Origin: CAWAHD01 sp963781785
GTDB lineage: Bacteria > Planctomycetota > Planctomycetia > Isosphaerales > Isosphaeraceae
Assembly: GCA_963781785.1 (NCBI GenBank)
Contig: CAWAHD010000002.1
Location: 868,001 to 932,000 of the forward strand
Length of the DNA: 64,000 nt
Reading direction: 5' to 3'
Notes under the pieces: generated by a model
What the model was told of the DNA's origin: nothing
Databases searched by the model: none
What the model saw: only the letters and a program-made list of their open reading frames with translations
In this document: positions 46,928-56,100 of the stretch, one piece after another
Layout of the letters: every line of letters begins with the position of its first letter
How positions within the stretch are numbered: position 1 is the first letter of the stretch
Position numbers and translations under genes: made by a program

Positions 46928-48223
46928 CTAGGGCTGTTGGCGTGGAGGCGGTTGCTCGGGTTGTGGGACCACCGGAGCCACCGGCCCAGGCTGTTGTGGG
47001 ACCCCGGGAGCCACAGCACCGGGTTGCTGCGGGACCACGGGAGCCACAGCACCGGGTTGCTGCGGGACCACGGGAGCCACAGCACCGGGTTGCTGCGGGA
47101 CCACGGGAGCCACAGCACCGGGTTGCTGCGGGACCACGGGAGCCAACGGCGCGGCGTGCTGCGGTACGAAAACAGCGCCAGCAGCCGTGACAAGCTGAGC
47201 GAACCGGGGATCGGCTTTGATCGGGTCCAGGTATTCCTCTCCGACAGCTTCCTGGGCATTCGCTGAAGAGAGTTGGAAGGACTCTTGGAGGCGAGCGAAT
47301 GCCTCGTTGATGAGAGACGTGCTTTGGGGCGGACCGACCTTTCGGGAGAGTATGACGTCGTAACAGGCTGTGTTGTATAACATGTCGGCAATGTCTTTTT
47401 TGTCTTGGGGTCGCGCGGCCCGAACCGCTTCGATACCCTTTTTGAGAATATCGATCGCTTTTTTGGGATCATCCTTGTTTAATCCATAAAGGTTTGCAAG
47501 AATAATGATTGCTCGCCGCCGATCGGGATGACGCCGCAACCCCTCCTCAAGAGCGCGCATGACCTTCTCAAGCTCCTCTGGAGTTACGGGATCCTTTCGG
47601 TACGCGCGACCTTCGATAATTGCGTTGAGGAATGTCGTCTCCGCCAACTGCTCGGCCTCTCGTTCGCGTTGCGCCTTGATCTCATCAACCGAGTTTTCCA
47701 CGGAGCGGAGCTTCTGCTTCCACCATTCCTCGGCGACACCTCGAATCAGGCGAAAACCGACGAATCCAGAAACCAATCCCGTGCCGATATAAGTGAGGAC
47801 CTTGGCATCATCAAAGCCGTCGTTGTCCGGGAACTTGAACTTTCCATCAATCGACATGACGAAAACGGCGGTCATTGCACCTCCAACTCCGCCGGCGGCA
47901 CCAATGAGCATGGAAAGGCCAATATCACGAGCCTTCCAGAATGAGAACGGCAGAGCCGTTCGGCTGTTCCAGACCTTCTCGATGTCCGTAAGCGACAGAG
48001 TTGACAGGATTCCCCCTGCAGCTCCGGAGCAGATGAAAAGCAGCACAATCGGAATCCAAATGCCCTTGGGTCCTCCGTGCTGAGATCTCAGGCTGGCCTT
48101 CAATGCCTCAGACGCCGAACGGAGTAATCCATCAATCGAGATCAGATGGCCGAACACCAGGTCCAGGGCAATAACCACGAGTACAACAAAAATCGCCCAG
48201 AGCACAACACGAAGCCGCTCCAT
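46928..48223 (-). CDS. Four-span membrane protein with helical-repeat domain and Pro-rich tandem-repeat tail
   Basis: The protein has 431 residues. Four spans lie in the first 180 residues (LRVVLWAIFVVLVVIALDLV, WIPIVLLFICSGAAGGILST, LSMLIGAAGGVGGAMTAVFV, VLTYIGTGLVSGFVGFRLIR). A charged linker and TPR-like helices follow (LANLYGLNKDDPKKAIDILK). The tail repeats VVPQQPGAVAP about five times. ATG 48223 was preferred to 48274 because GGAG lies ten bases upstream and the first span starts there. The function is unknown. Confidence 0.72.
   Translation of the reverse strand: MERLRVVLWAIFVVLVVIALDLVFGHLISIDGLLRSASEALKASLRSQHGGPKGIWIPIVLLFICSGAAGGILSTLSLTDIEKVWNSRTALPFSFWKARDIGLSMLIGAAGGVGGAMTAVFVMSIDGKFKFPDNDGFDDAKVLTYIGTGLVSGFVGFRLIRGVAEEWWKQKLRSVENSVDEIKAQREREAEQLAETTFLNAIIEGRAYRKDPVTPEELEKVMRALEEGLRRHPDRRRAIIILANLYGLNKDDPKKAIDILKKGIEAVRAARPQDKKDIADMLYNTACYDVILSRKVGPPQSTSLINEAFARLQESFQLSSANAQEAVGEEYLDPIKADPRFAQLVTAAGAVFVPQHAAPLAPVVPQQPGAVAPVVPQQPGAVAPVVPQQPGAVAPVVPQQPGAVAPGVPQQPGPVAPVVPQPEQPPPRQQP
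46985..47145 (-). repeat. 33-bp tandem repeat inside the coding sequence
   Basis: On the plus strand GGTTGCTGCGGGACCACGGG recurs every 33 bases from about 47023, with a diverged copy near 46990. It encodes the 11-residue VVPQQPGAVAP unit. The near-identity of the units at DNA level points to recent slippage or unequal exchange. Confidence 0.88.
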
Positions 48224-48504
48224 GGTTTTACATCTCCAAGGTCCGGACACTGATGCTTGCGAACGGTAGATCAAAACCCGAACTGAAAGCGAGCATTCAT
48301 TGGGATGTTAAACTGCGCAGCATAGGGAAGTCAAGACGGTTAGAATTGGCAGTTGCGGCGATCCGTTTCGATTGATGTCCAATTCTCGCAAGTCCGCTCC
48401 AGTGAAGAGTTACGCAATGAGGCAAATTCGGACACTGCGCGCGTGCATGCTCAGCCCGAGTTCTTGTTGTGAGACGCCTCAAGCCGGATCTTGGATTCTT
48501 CCAC

Positions 48505-49734
48505 TCAGGGCGCACGATTCGAGGTCTTGCCGTCTGTGCTTGCGTGCGGCCCGAGGCCGCGCTCTGCCAGCACGGCCCGCACGCCCGCGGTCCCTCCGAT
48601 CACGAGCAGCGTGGCCGCCTGGCTGCCCCGCGGCTTCAACTGCCTGCGCAGCACTTCCGGCAGCACGCTTACGCCCCTGACCTTGATATCGAGCGTGCCG
48701 ACGTCGTGCCGCTCTAGCAATCGCCGCAATCGTTTGAGGTCGAGTGGAGATTCTTCGCGGACCTGGAAAGGCGAGAGAAACGGTGTCTCGACCAGGCCGT
48801 CGCTCGTCAGGTAATCGACGTCATCGCTGACCCGAAAGAGGTGATGTGCCCGGGCAAACCCGTCGAGAAGACCCGCTCGCAGCAGTGAGGGGTCGGGATC
48901 ATAGATCACGCCCGCAAGTGGCGCGACCGCGACGCGATCGTCGAGAGGGCCATCGCGATCGGTCCATGTGACGTTTTCGGGGAGCCGGGTCGCCCGGCGG
49001 CGGCAGGAAACCAGCTCACCCGACCAGACCGTCGCCTCCTTGCACTCGCCCCGCAGGCTGATCAGCTCAATCTCATATTCAGGCGCGGTGAAGTGGCCGG
49101 CGAAATCGCCGGCCGGGCTCAGCTTGAGCGCACCAGCGGCGACTCGCAGGAATGCGTCTTTCCAGAAAGCCGGCCCCGGTGCGTAATCGTCGAGCGATAC
49201 CGCACGCCGTGGATCGAGCGACCGGCGGTCCGGGTCCAGATGCAGCCAGGCATGTTTCGGCACCACGAATGTCTCGGCCGGCGAGCGGACGGCAAGCACC
49301 CTCTCCGCCACATCGTAGATTCCCGCGTTGAACTGGATGCGACGGCACATTCCTTGATCGCGATCGACAGCGATGACGTGCGAACGCGCCGCCAGGGCCA
49401 GGGTATCGCCACCGATTCCCGCACACAGGTCGACGACCAGCGGGCACTGGAACCGGGCGGCCTTGTGGCGGGCAACCGGCTCCGAGGTCGCTTGCTCCAC
49501 CGCGACCGGCTCGACCCACATCGCCCGCCCGTGCTCGAATTTCAGCGCCGCTTTCTCGCGCGCTTGCGACAGCCGGATCGCCGCGGAGACGGCCTCCGGC
49601 GGAGCAAGTTTCCGCAACCGAGCCAGGTCGGCGGGACGGATCGATCGGGCCGCCCCGATCGCCGCAAGCAACCGGCCGCCGGCTTCTGTCGACAAGACCC
49701 AGGCCTCCGCCTCATAATGATCTCGCGGCCTCAT
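48505..49734 (-). CDS. Class I SAM-dependent methyltransferase with THUMP-like C-terminal domain
   Basis: The protein has 409 residues. Motif I is CPLVVDLCAGIGGDTLALAA near residue 100, followed by HVIAVDRDQGMCRRIQFNA. The C-terminal part (VGTLDIKVRGVSVLPEVLRR, RGSQAATLLVIGG) fits the THUMP-like domain found in this methyltransferase group, which suggests an RNA substrate. It starts 27 bases from the divergent dus gene, another RNA-modification enzyme. The frame is intact. Confidence 0.82.
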   Translation of the reverse strand: MRPRDHYEAEAWVLSTEAGGRLLAAIGAARSIRPADLARLRKLAPPEAVSAAIRLSQAREKAALKFEHGRAMWVEPVAVEQATSEPVARHKAARFQCPLVVDLCAGIGGDTLALAARSHVIAVDRDQGMCRRIQFNAGIYDVAERVLAVRSPAETFVVPKHAWLHLDPDRRSLDPRRAVSLDDYAPGPAFWKDAFLRVAAGALKLSPAGDFAGHFTAPEYEIELISLRGECKEATVWSGELVSCRRRATRLPENVTWTDRDGPLDDRVAVAPLAGVIYDPDPSLLRAGLLDGFARAHHLFRVSDDVDYLTSDGLVETPFLSPFQVREESPLDLKRLRRLLERHDVGTLDIKVRGVSVLPEVLRRQLKPRGSQAATLLVIGGTAGVRAVLAERGLGPHASTDGKTSNRAP

Positions 49735-49761
49735 CCGAATGATTCCGGTCGGGAGTATTCG

Positions 49762-50856
49762 TTGACTCTAATTCGCGAGCGCGTGATACCCGCGGTTCCA
49801 CCTATTCTGCACCAGCCAATGCGGCTGGGCCACGTGCCGCTGTGCTCGCGGTTCTTCCTGGCGCCGATGGCCGGCTACACGAGCCTGGCATTCCGGTTGG
49901 CCGTGCGAGAATGCGGCGGGCTGGGCCTGGCAACCACGGATCTGGTCAACGCCCGCTCGCTGATCGAGGGGCGGCGGCGGGCCCTCGAGCTCGCCGAGAC
50001 CTGCGACGAAGACCGTCCGCTGTCGATCCAGCTCTATGGGCATGTCATTGCCGAAATGCAGCAAGCGGCCCGCTGGGTAGAAGAGCAGGGGGTCACCGCC
50101 GTCGACATCAACATGGGCTGCCCCGTGCGGAAAGTCGTCAGGACCGGGGGTGGCTCGGCATTAATGTGCCAGATCGATCAAGCAACCAGCCTGGTCGCCG
50201 CGATCGTCCAGGCCGTGAAGATCCCGGTCACGGTCAAGATGCGCCTGGGATGGGACTCCGAGTCGCTGACGGCCCCCGACCTGGCGCGATCCTTTGAGCA
50301 GGTCGGCGCCATGGCGGTGATCGTCCACGGCCGAACTCGCGAGCAAGGATTTGGCGGCACCGTCAACCGGGCCGGCATCCGGGCCGTCGTTGAAGCGGTC
50401 AAGCAGATCCCGATCGTGGCCAACGGCGATATCCGAACGATCGCGGATGTCGCGGCAACGTTCGAGCAGACCGGCTGCGCAGCGGTCTCGATTGGCCGGG
50501 GAGCGCTGGCCAACCCGTTCCTGCTCGGCCAGCTCGATCGCTGGAGCCGCTCGGGCGATCCCGGGCCGGAGCCCACTTTCGACGAGCGGATCGAGCTGAT
50601 GCGGCGCCACTTTCACGGGCTGGTCGCGCGGCGGGGCGAGAAGTACGGCTGCTTGCAGTTTCGCAAGATCCTCAAGTGGTACTTCCACTTCACCCGCATG
50701 CCCAGGCCGTTCTACATGCAGCTACTCAACCTCTCCAGTCCGGCCCTCTTTGACGAGGTGATCGATCAGGCACAGGCGACCGGACCGGATGCCCCGTTGC
50801 CGGGCCACTACGAGCCCCACGTGCCGGTGCCCTCGGGTGCGATCGATAAGTGGTGA
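49762..50856 (+). CDS. tRNA-dihydrouridine synthase (DusB-like)
   Basis: The protein has 364 residues. FMN and catalytic marks: FLAPMAGYTSLAFRLAVREC, VDINMGCPVRKVVRTGGGSA with the catalytic Cys, VTVKMRLGWD, AVIVHGRTREQGFGG, IPIVANGDI and SIGRGALANPF. Dus enzymes reduce uridine in the tRNA D-loop with NADPH. TTG 49762 is preferred because GGGAG (49751-49755) lies six bases upstream; GTG 49783 and ATG 49819 are alternatives. The long frame upstream of 49762 is antisense to the methyltransferase. Confidence 0.92.
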   Translation: MTLIRERVIPAVPPILHQPMRLGHVPLCSRFFLAPMAGYTSLAFRLAVRECGGLGLATTDLVNARSLIEGRRRALELAETCDEDRPLSIQLYGHVIAEMQQAARWVEEQGVTAVDINMGCPVRKVVRTGGGSALMCQIDQATSLVAAIVQAVKIPVTVKMRLGWDSESLTAPDLARSFEQVGAMAVIVHGRTREQGFGGTVNRAGIRAVVEAVKQIPIVANGDIRTIADVAATFEQTGCAAVSIGRGALANPFLLGQLDRWSRSGDPGPEPTFDERIELMRRHFHGLVARRGEKYGCLQFRKILKWYFHFTRMPRPFYMQLLNLSSPALFDEVIDQAQATGPDAPLPGHYEPHVPVPSGAIDKW

Positions 50857-50859
50857 GCG

Positions 50860-51048
50860 ATGAACTCGAAACGCATCCACCAGGTATCTGCCCACGTGTG
50901 TTTGGCTGTCGGTCAGGGTGAGTCGACCCCGTTCAATTCGGATGCTCGAGCTTTCTTCGACGACGTCGGCCGACGCATCTTCAAAGGCTTTGAGGAACTC
51001 AAGCGTGATATCTGGGGCGGCGGGCCACAGCGACCGAAGCCCGCTTGA
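50860..51048 (+). CDS. Small hypothetical protein downstream of dus
   Basis: A 62-residue frame starting three bases after the dus stop. The C-terminal half, DARAFFDDVGRRIFKGFEEL, is helical and ends in a Pro/Lys tail. No clear ribosome-binding site is seen beyond the possible coupling to dus. The family is unknown; it might be spurious. Confidence 0.4.
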   Translation: MNSKRIHQVSAHVCLAVGQGESTPFNSDARAFFDDVGRRIFKGFEELKRDIWGGGPQRPKPA

Positions 51049-51109
51049 GTCCCGCGTGCAAGAGAGCAATCATGCGGCGAGCATCGGCACGCGTCAGATT
51101 AGCAATGGA

Positions 51110-51138
51110 TTGACAAGAATTGCCAAACCAGGTAAATT
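51110..51138 (+). promoter_or_regulatory. Sigma-70-type promoter of parDE
   Basis: TTGACA (51110-51115), a 17-base spacer, and TAAATT (51133-51138). The parD ATG lies 23 bases downstream of the -10 box, so the leader is short. Antitoxin-toxin complexes usually bind around such a promoter; no obvious operator palindrome was identified. Confidence 0.65.
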
Positions 51139-51160
51139 CAACGCCGAGGAGGAATCGCTC

Positions 51161-51424
51161 ATGGAAACCATGAATATCGCATTGCCGGAATCAATGAAGC
51201 AGTACGTGCAGGAACGGGTCTCCGAAGGTGGCTACAGCAGCGCCAGTGAATATGTACGGGAGCTGATCCGAGCAGACCAGAGACGAAAGGCTGAGGATCG
51301 GATCGACGCCCTTTTGCTCGAAGGGCTGGATTCCGGCGAGCCGATTCCGGTCACCAAGGAGTACTGGGAGGGTAAGAAACGCAAGTTGACCGAGCGGCTC
51401 GGCAAGGCGATTAGCCAGAAATGA
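51161..51424 (+). CDS. parD: ParD-type antitoxin
   Basis: The protein has 87 residues. The ribbon-helix-helix part is METMNIALPESMKQYVQERV with GGYSSASEYVRELIRADQRR; the acidic/basic C-terminal part would wrap the toxin. AGGAGG lies directly upstream of ATG 51161. The stop overlaps the toxin start by four bases (ATGA), as usual in these pairs. Confidence 0.88.
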   Translation: METMNIALPESMKQYVQERVSEGGYSSASEYVRELIRADQRRKAEDRIDALLLEGLDSGEPIPVTKEYWEGKKRKLTERLGKAISQK

Positions 51425-51750
51425 GCCCGCGGTACAACGTCCTACCTTCTGCCGACAGGGACCTGGACGGTCAGGCTGGATATCTCATGCAGGAAGTCGG
51501 GCTGGAAACCGCTCTGCGTTTCTATGATGCCGCTGCCGCGACCTTCGAGAAACTCGCCCGCACGCCGGGCATCGGTGAGCGACGCGAGTCTCCCAACCCC
51601 CGCCTCGGCGGTTTGCGGGTATGGCGTGTCGAGGCGTTTGCGAATCACCTCATCTTCTACCGCCCCGTCGACAGCGGGATTGAAATCGTGCGCGTGCTGC
51701 ATGCAGCACGGGACGTCGATCGTGTTCTGGAACTGGAACACGGGGATTAG
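51421..51750 (+). CDS. parE: ParE/RelE-family toxin
   Basis: The protein has 109 residues. Family marks are YNVLPSADRDLDGQAGYLMQ, RTPGIGERRESPNPRLGGLR and a C-terminal HLIFYRPVDSGIEIVRVLHA with AARDVDRVL. ParE toxins inhibit DNA gyrase; RelE relatives cut mRNA, and the sequence cannot decide between them. It forms an operon with parD under one promoter. Confidence 0.87.
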   Translation: MSPRYNVLPSADRDLDGQAGYLMQEVGLETALRFYDAAAATFEKLARTPGIGERRESPNPRLGGLRVWRVEAFANHLIFYRPVDSGIEIVRVLHAARDVDRVLELEHGD

Positions 51751-51836
51751 ACATCCACGGTCTGGATACGACACGCCACCGCTATCCCTCCGCCCGGACT
51801 TGGCTCGAAACCCAGATCCTGGTCGGCCCGTGTGCG

Positions 51837-51938
51837 TGCCTTGAGTCCCGCCAGCGCCCGCCGCGAGACTAATTCCGTCTCGTTTCCCAAGAGGGCGCTC
51901 AGCTTGCCGTAGGAGTCCGCTGCCGACTTCAATAGCCG
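51837..51938 (-). pseudogene. Fragment of a Ser/Thr kinase-TPR gene
   Basis: The translated fragment RLLKSAADSYGKLSALLGNE with TELVSRRALA matches LLKSAADFYGKLSALLGKET with EFASRRALA in the kinase at 53102-56788 (juxtamembrane part, DNA near 55110-55200). Only about 34 residues remain, with no start or flanking homology. It is a remnant of a paralogue or of a duplication. Confidence 0.75.
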
Positions 51939-51972
51939 GGAAGCCGCTGGGTAGGTCTGGGATGCATTCGGC

Positions 51973-52890
51973 CTAAGATCGACGACCGCCAAACTCATCC
52001 GCGTGAAGCGACACAAAATCCCGGACGCTCATCGCCGGCCGGCCGGTCACGCGCTCCACACCGTCCGCCATCCGGTCATACCGACCCGCCCGATTTAACT
52101 CGGCCATCGTCACCAGATGGTGGGTCAAGTGCTCCGGCAACCCCGAACTTTTCAGCTCAAGTTCCCAATCCGCGGGGGAGATGTCAGAGTAGGTGATCTC
52201 ACGGTTGAGCGCGTCCGAATACTCCCGGGCGACCCCGTCCATGTCCTGCGAGCGCGGACCGGTCAGTTCGTAGATCCGGCCGACATGCGGACCGGGGTCG
52301 GCGAGGACGACGGCGACGACCCGAGCAACGTCAGCCGAGGCTACCGGAGAGGTCTTGCCCCGCCCGAACGGCAGTTCGATGCGGCCTCGGTCGCGAACGC
52401 TCGGGCCGGTGAGAGGGACGAAGAAGCCCTCCAGGAAAACCGTCGGCCGGATGGTGACAATCGGTAGACCGGACCACGCGAGCGCCTGCTCGCTGAGCCA
52501 ATGCTGCCGCTGTTGCGGGCTCGGCGTCGTGTTCCGGATGCTCATCTGAGAGACGGTCATCTGGGACATGTTGACCAGTGCGTCCACCCCGAGTTCCCGG
52601 GCGACCGCGGCCATGGTCACGCTCGCCTCCAGGTACCCAGGCGAAACGGACATGCCGAAGTACACCCGCCGGCAGCCGCTGACAACCCGATAGACGTCGG
52701 CCGGTTCGAGGAGGTCTCCGATCATCACCTCCGCGCCGGCGGCCCGCAGCGCAGCCGCTCGGTCGTCCTCGCGGCGGACCATGGCGCGAACCGGAAGCCC
52801 GCGCTCCAGGAGCAACTCGGTCACGGTCCGCCCGACCGCCCCCAGGTGACCGGCTGCCCCGGTTACGAGTATCAATCCGTGATCGGCCAT
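51973..52890 (-). CDS. NmrA/SDR-type NAD(P)-binding protein
   Basis: The protein has 305 residues. The nucleotide-binding motif is LILVTGAAGHLGAVG at the N-terminus; also visible are VRAMVRREDDRAAALRAAGA, VMIGDLLEP and TIRPTVFLEGFF. The family includes NAD(P)H:quinone oxidoreductase-like and regulatory NmrA proteins; the substrate is unknown. ATG 52890 has GGGAGGAGG about five to eight bases upstream. The frame is intact. Confidence 0.85.
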   Translation of the reverse strand: MADHGLILVTGAAGHLGAVGRTVTELLLERGLPVRAMVRREDDRAAALRAAGAEVMIGDLLEPADVYRVVSGCRRVYFGMSVSPGYLEASVTMAAVARELGVDALVNMSQMTVSQMSIRNTTPSPQQRQHWLSEQALAWSGLPIVTIRPTVFLEGFFVPLTGPSVRDRGRIELPFGRGKTSPVASADVARVVAVVLADPGPHVGRIYELTGPRSQDMDGVAREYSDALNREITYSDISPADWELELKSSGLPEHLTHHLVTMAELNRAGRYDRMADGVERVTGRPAMSVRDFVSLHADEFGGRRS

Positions 52891-53101
52891 GCGACCTCCT
52901 CCCCTTCGTCGAACTTGTGATCATCCCATACGATCGCGTCGATCATACAGGACGGGAATCGGCCGGACAACGACGGAACTCACTGATGACTCAACAACAT
53001 GGGGCAAATCCGAACCAGCGAATTCGCCCAGCCAATCGTGCGCACCAGAAGAGGCCGGGCCGCCTGAGCCGCGGCGGGGAAAGCACATGCGGGCGCGCCG
53101 C

Positions 53102-56100
53102 TCAGTCTCCGCTGCCAAACGGGTCGGCCGGCATCGCCAGGTCCATCATCAACAATCGGAAGTCCGTCCGGTCTCGAAGCGAGTCAAGCGCCGACTCGTT
53201 CCGGAAGGCGTCGCCGCTGCGGAATCCCATCGCGACCGCCTTCTGCAGCACGGCCATCGCCGTGTCGGCCTCGCTTGACTGCTCATCGGCCGAGACGCCC
53301 GTGCCGTTCCCGCCGTCCAGGCGGGTCAGCATCGCGTGGCAGCAGCCAGTCTCGTACCAGTCCGCGCCGGACCGCGACGGCAATCCGTCATAGAGCCCAA
53401 GGGCCCGCCGGACGTCGGCCGCCGCACCGACCGGGTCGTGCAGGTCGCGTCGCGCCAGGGCCCGGCGACGCAAGGCGGCGGCCAGCCTCGCTCGAAAGCG
53501 CGCGTTCCCGGCGTGATCAGGGACCAGGGACTCCTCGATCGTTACGGCCCGGTCGTACGCGTCGCGCGCCGCGGCCGCATCGGCCCGGCAGCCATCCCCG
53601 ACGGTGATCCAAGCCGCGGCCAGGTCGTCTCGGTGCTCGATCTTCTCCGGCTCGGCGGCGACGCGGCGATCGAGCACGTCAATGGCGTCGCGGCCGGCGG
53701 CGACCGCTTCGGCCGGGCGGCCGGCGCGGACCAGGGCCGCGGCGAGCCCCGCCGGCCCGCGGGGGTCGCCGGCCCCGTTTTTGATGACGCGGCGAAATGT
53801 CGCGATCGCTTCGTCGTGTCGGCCCGCCTCGCTGAGCAGCCGGCCCAGTGCGAGGATGGCGAAGCCGACGTTGTTGCCGTCGAGGCGGGCCGCCGCCCGA
53901 TGGGCCTCGATCGCCCCGGCCCGGTCGCCGGCCCGCTCGCGGAGCGTCGCCACCATGTAATGGCACACGGCGAGAGTCGCACGCGCGCGGTCGGCTTCGT
54001 AGCCCGCGCGCTCGAGATCCTGCCAGTGCCCGATCACCACGCGGAACTCGGCCTCTGCTTCTTCCAGCCGGCCCGCCTCCGAGAGCAGGTTGGCCAGGTC
54101 ATGGTGGCTCAGCGCGACACGCGCGCGCAGAGCGGGGACGGCCGGGCTGGCGTCGGCCCGCTCTCGCTGAATCGCCAGCCCCGCGCGGAGCTCTGCCTCG
54201 GCCTCGGCCGTCCGGCCCATCGCCTTGAGCGCGCTGGCCAGGTTGGTGTGGCACAGCGCCAGTTCGCCACGGAACGTGGCGTTGGCGGGGTTCTCGCCGG
54301 CCAGCGCGCGCAGGACCAAAAGCGCCGCGCGGAACTCGGTCTCCGCCTCCCTTGGCTTCTCCGTATGCAAGTGGAGCACGCCGACGTTGATGTGGCTCTG
54401 CGCCAGACGCTTCTGGAGGTCCAGGACGGCGGAATTCTCGTGGGCCAGCTCCCGCCGGATCGCCAGCGCCCTTCGGAACTCGGACTCCGCCTCCGACGGC
54501 CGGCCCCGATCCGCCAGCAGCACCGCCAGCCTGTTGTGGGTCTCCGCGAGATGGCCGCGGTAGGCGGGAACGGCTGGCCGGTCGTCGGCCAGCTCCTGAC
54601 GGATCGCCAGCGCCCTTCGGAGCTCGGCCTCCGCTTCCGGCAGCTTGCTCGTCTTCCACAGCAGGACGCCGATGCCGTTGACCGCGCCCGCGAGGTTCAC
54701 GCGGGCCTCGTCGGTGGCCTCCGGGGAGCCGGCTGCCGCCTCCAGATCGGCCAACGCCTGCTGGAACTTCGCCAGCGCCTCGGCGAACCGGCCTGCTCGG
54801 TGGAGCAGGGTACCCAGGCGCGTGCGGCAGAACGCCAGCGCCGCCCGCGACGAGGGATTCGCGCCCTCCAGGCCGGCCAGCAGCGACTCCGACCGGCGGC
54901 AGGCCGCCAGCGCCTCGTCGTTCTTCCCTGCCATCTCGAGCACCAAGCTCAGTGCGATCAGGCTTCGTGCGACGTCGACCTTCACCTCGGCTTCGGCCGC
55001 TGGCTCGGAGGCCAGCGCCTCACGCGCCGCCAGGACCGCCCGGTGTGCCGCCAGCGCCTCATCCAGTCGGCCAATCTTCGCGATCAGCTCGGCCAGCTCG
55101 AAATTCGAGGCCGCCAGCGCCCGCCGCGACGCGAATTCCGTCTCCTTTCCCAAGAGAGCGCTCAGCTTGCCGTAGAAGTCCGCCGCCGACTTCAAGAGCT
55201 GGTCGCGCAGCGCCTTGAACTTCTCCTCCTTGAGCAGGAAGTCCTCGCTGACGCCGGTGTGGAACGTCTTGATGGCGTCGACGGCCAGGTCGTACCGGGC
55301 CTGGACGGCCGCCCGAGAACGGCTCAGCTCGCCGTTGGCGGCGGCCAGCGCCGCCTTGGCCTGCGTCTCTACGACCAGCACCGCCAACAGCCCGGACACG
55401 CCGGCAAGGAGTGCCGCCACGACGGCAGTCATCGCCGGCCGGTTGCGCCTCGCCCACCGCCGCGCCCGCCGCGAAAACGGCTCGCGCCAGGCGGAGACCG
55501 GCTCGTCGGCCATCCAGCGCTCGACGTCCTCCGAGAGCGCCATGGGCGTCGCGTAGCGTTCCGCCGGCCGATGCGCCATGGCCTTCAGGCAGACGGCCTC
55601 AAGCGCCTTGTCGATCGTCGCGTCGCGCGCTCGCGGCGCGATCAGCTCGCCCCGCTGTGCAGCGCGAAGCACGTCGCCGAAATCTCCTTCCACCGGCGGC
55701 CGGCCGGTCAGGAGGTAGTACAGCGTGCCCCCCAGGCTGTACACATCAGAGCGCGGGCCGAGGTGGTCCAGATCCCCCTCGGCCTGCTCGGGGCTCATGT
55801 AGGCCGGCGTGCCCATCGCGCTGCCGGGCAGCGTCTCGTCGCTCCCACTGCCTGAGCTTGGCACCAGCACCCGCTCGCCCGACTCCGCCCCGGGCTCGAC
55901 CTGACCGGTCGCCTTGGCCAACCCCCAGTCCACGACGAACGTCTCGCCATGCTTGCCGACGACCACGTTTCCCGGCTTGATGTCGCGGTGCAGGACGCCG
56001 CGGCTGTGGGCGTAGCCAATGGCGTCGCAGATGTCGGTGAACCGCCCCAGCAGCTTGCGCAGCTCGAGCGAGCGCCGGCCAAGGTCACTCTCGAGCGATC

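Noticed and set aside
49093..49761. Upstream extension of the dus reading frame
   Set aside because: It overlaps the methyltransferase antisense, and Dus homology begins only after 49762, where a ribosome-binding site is found.
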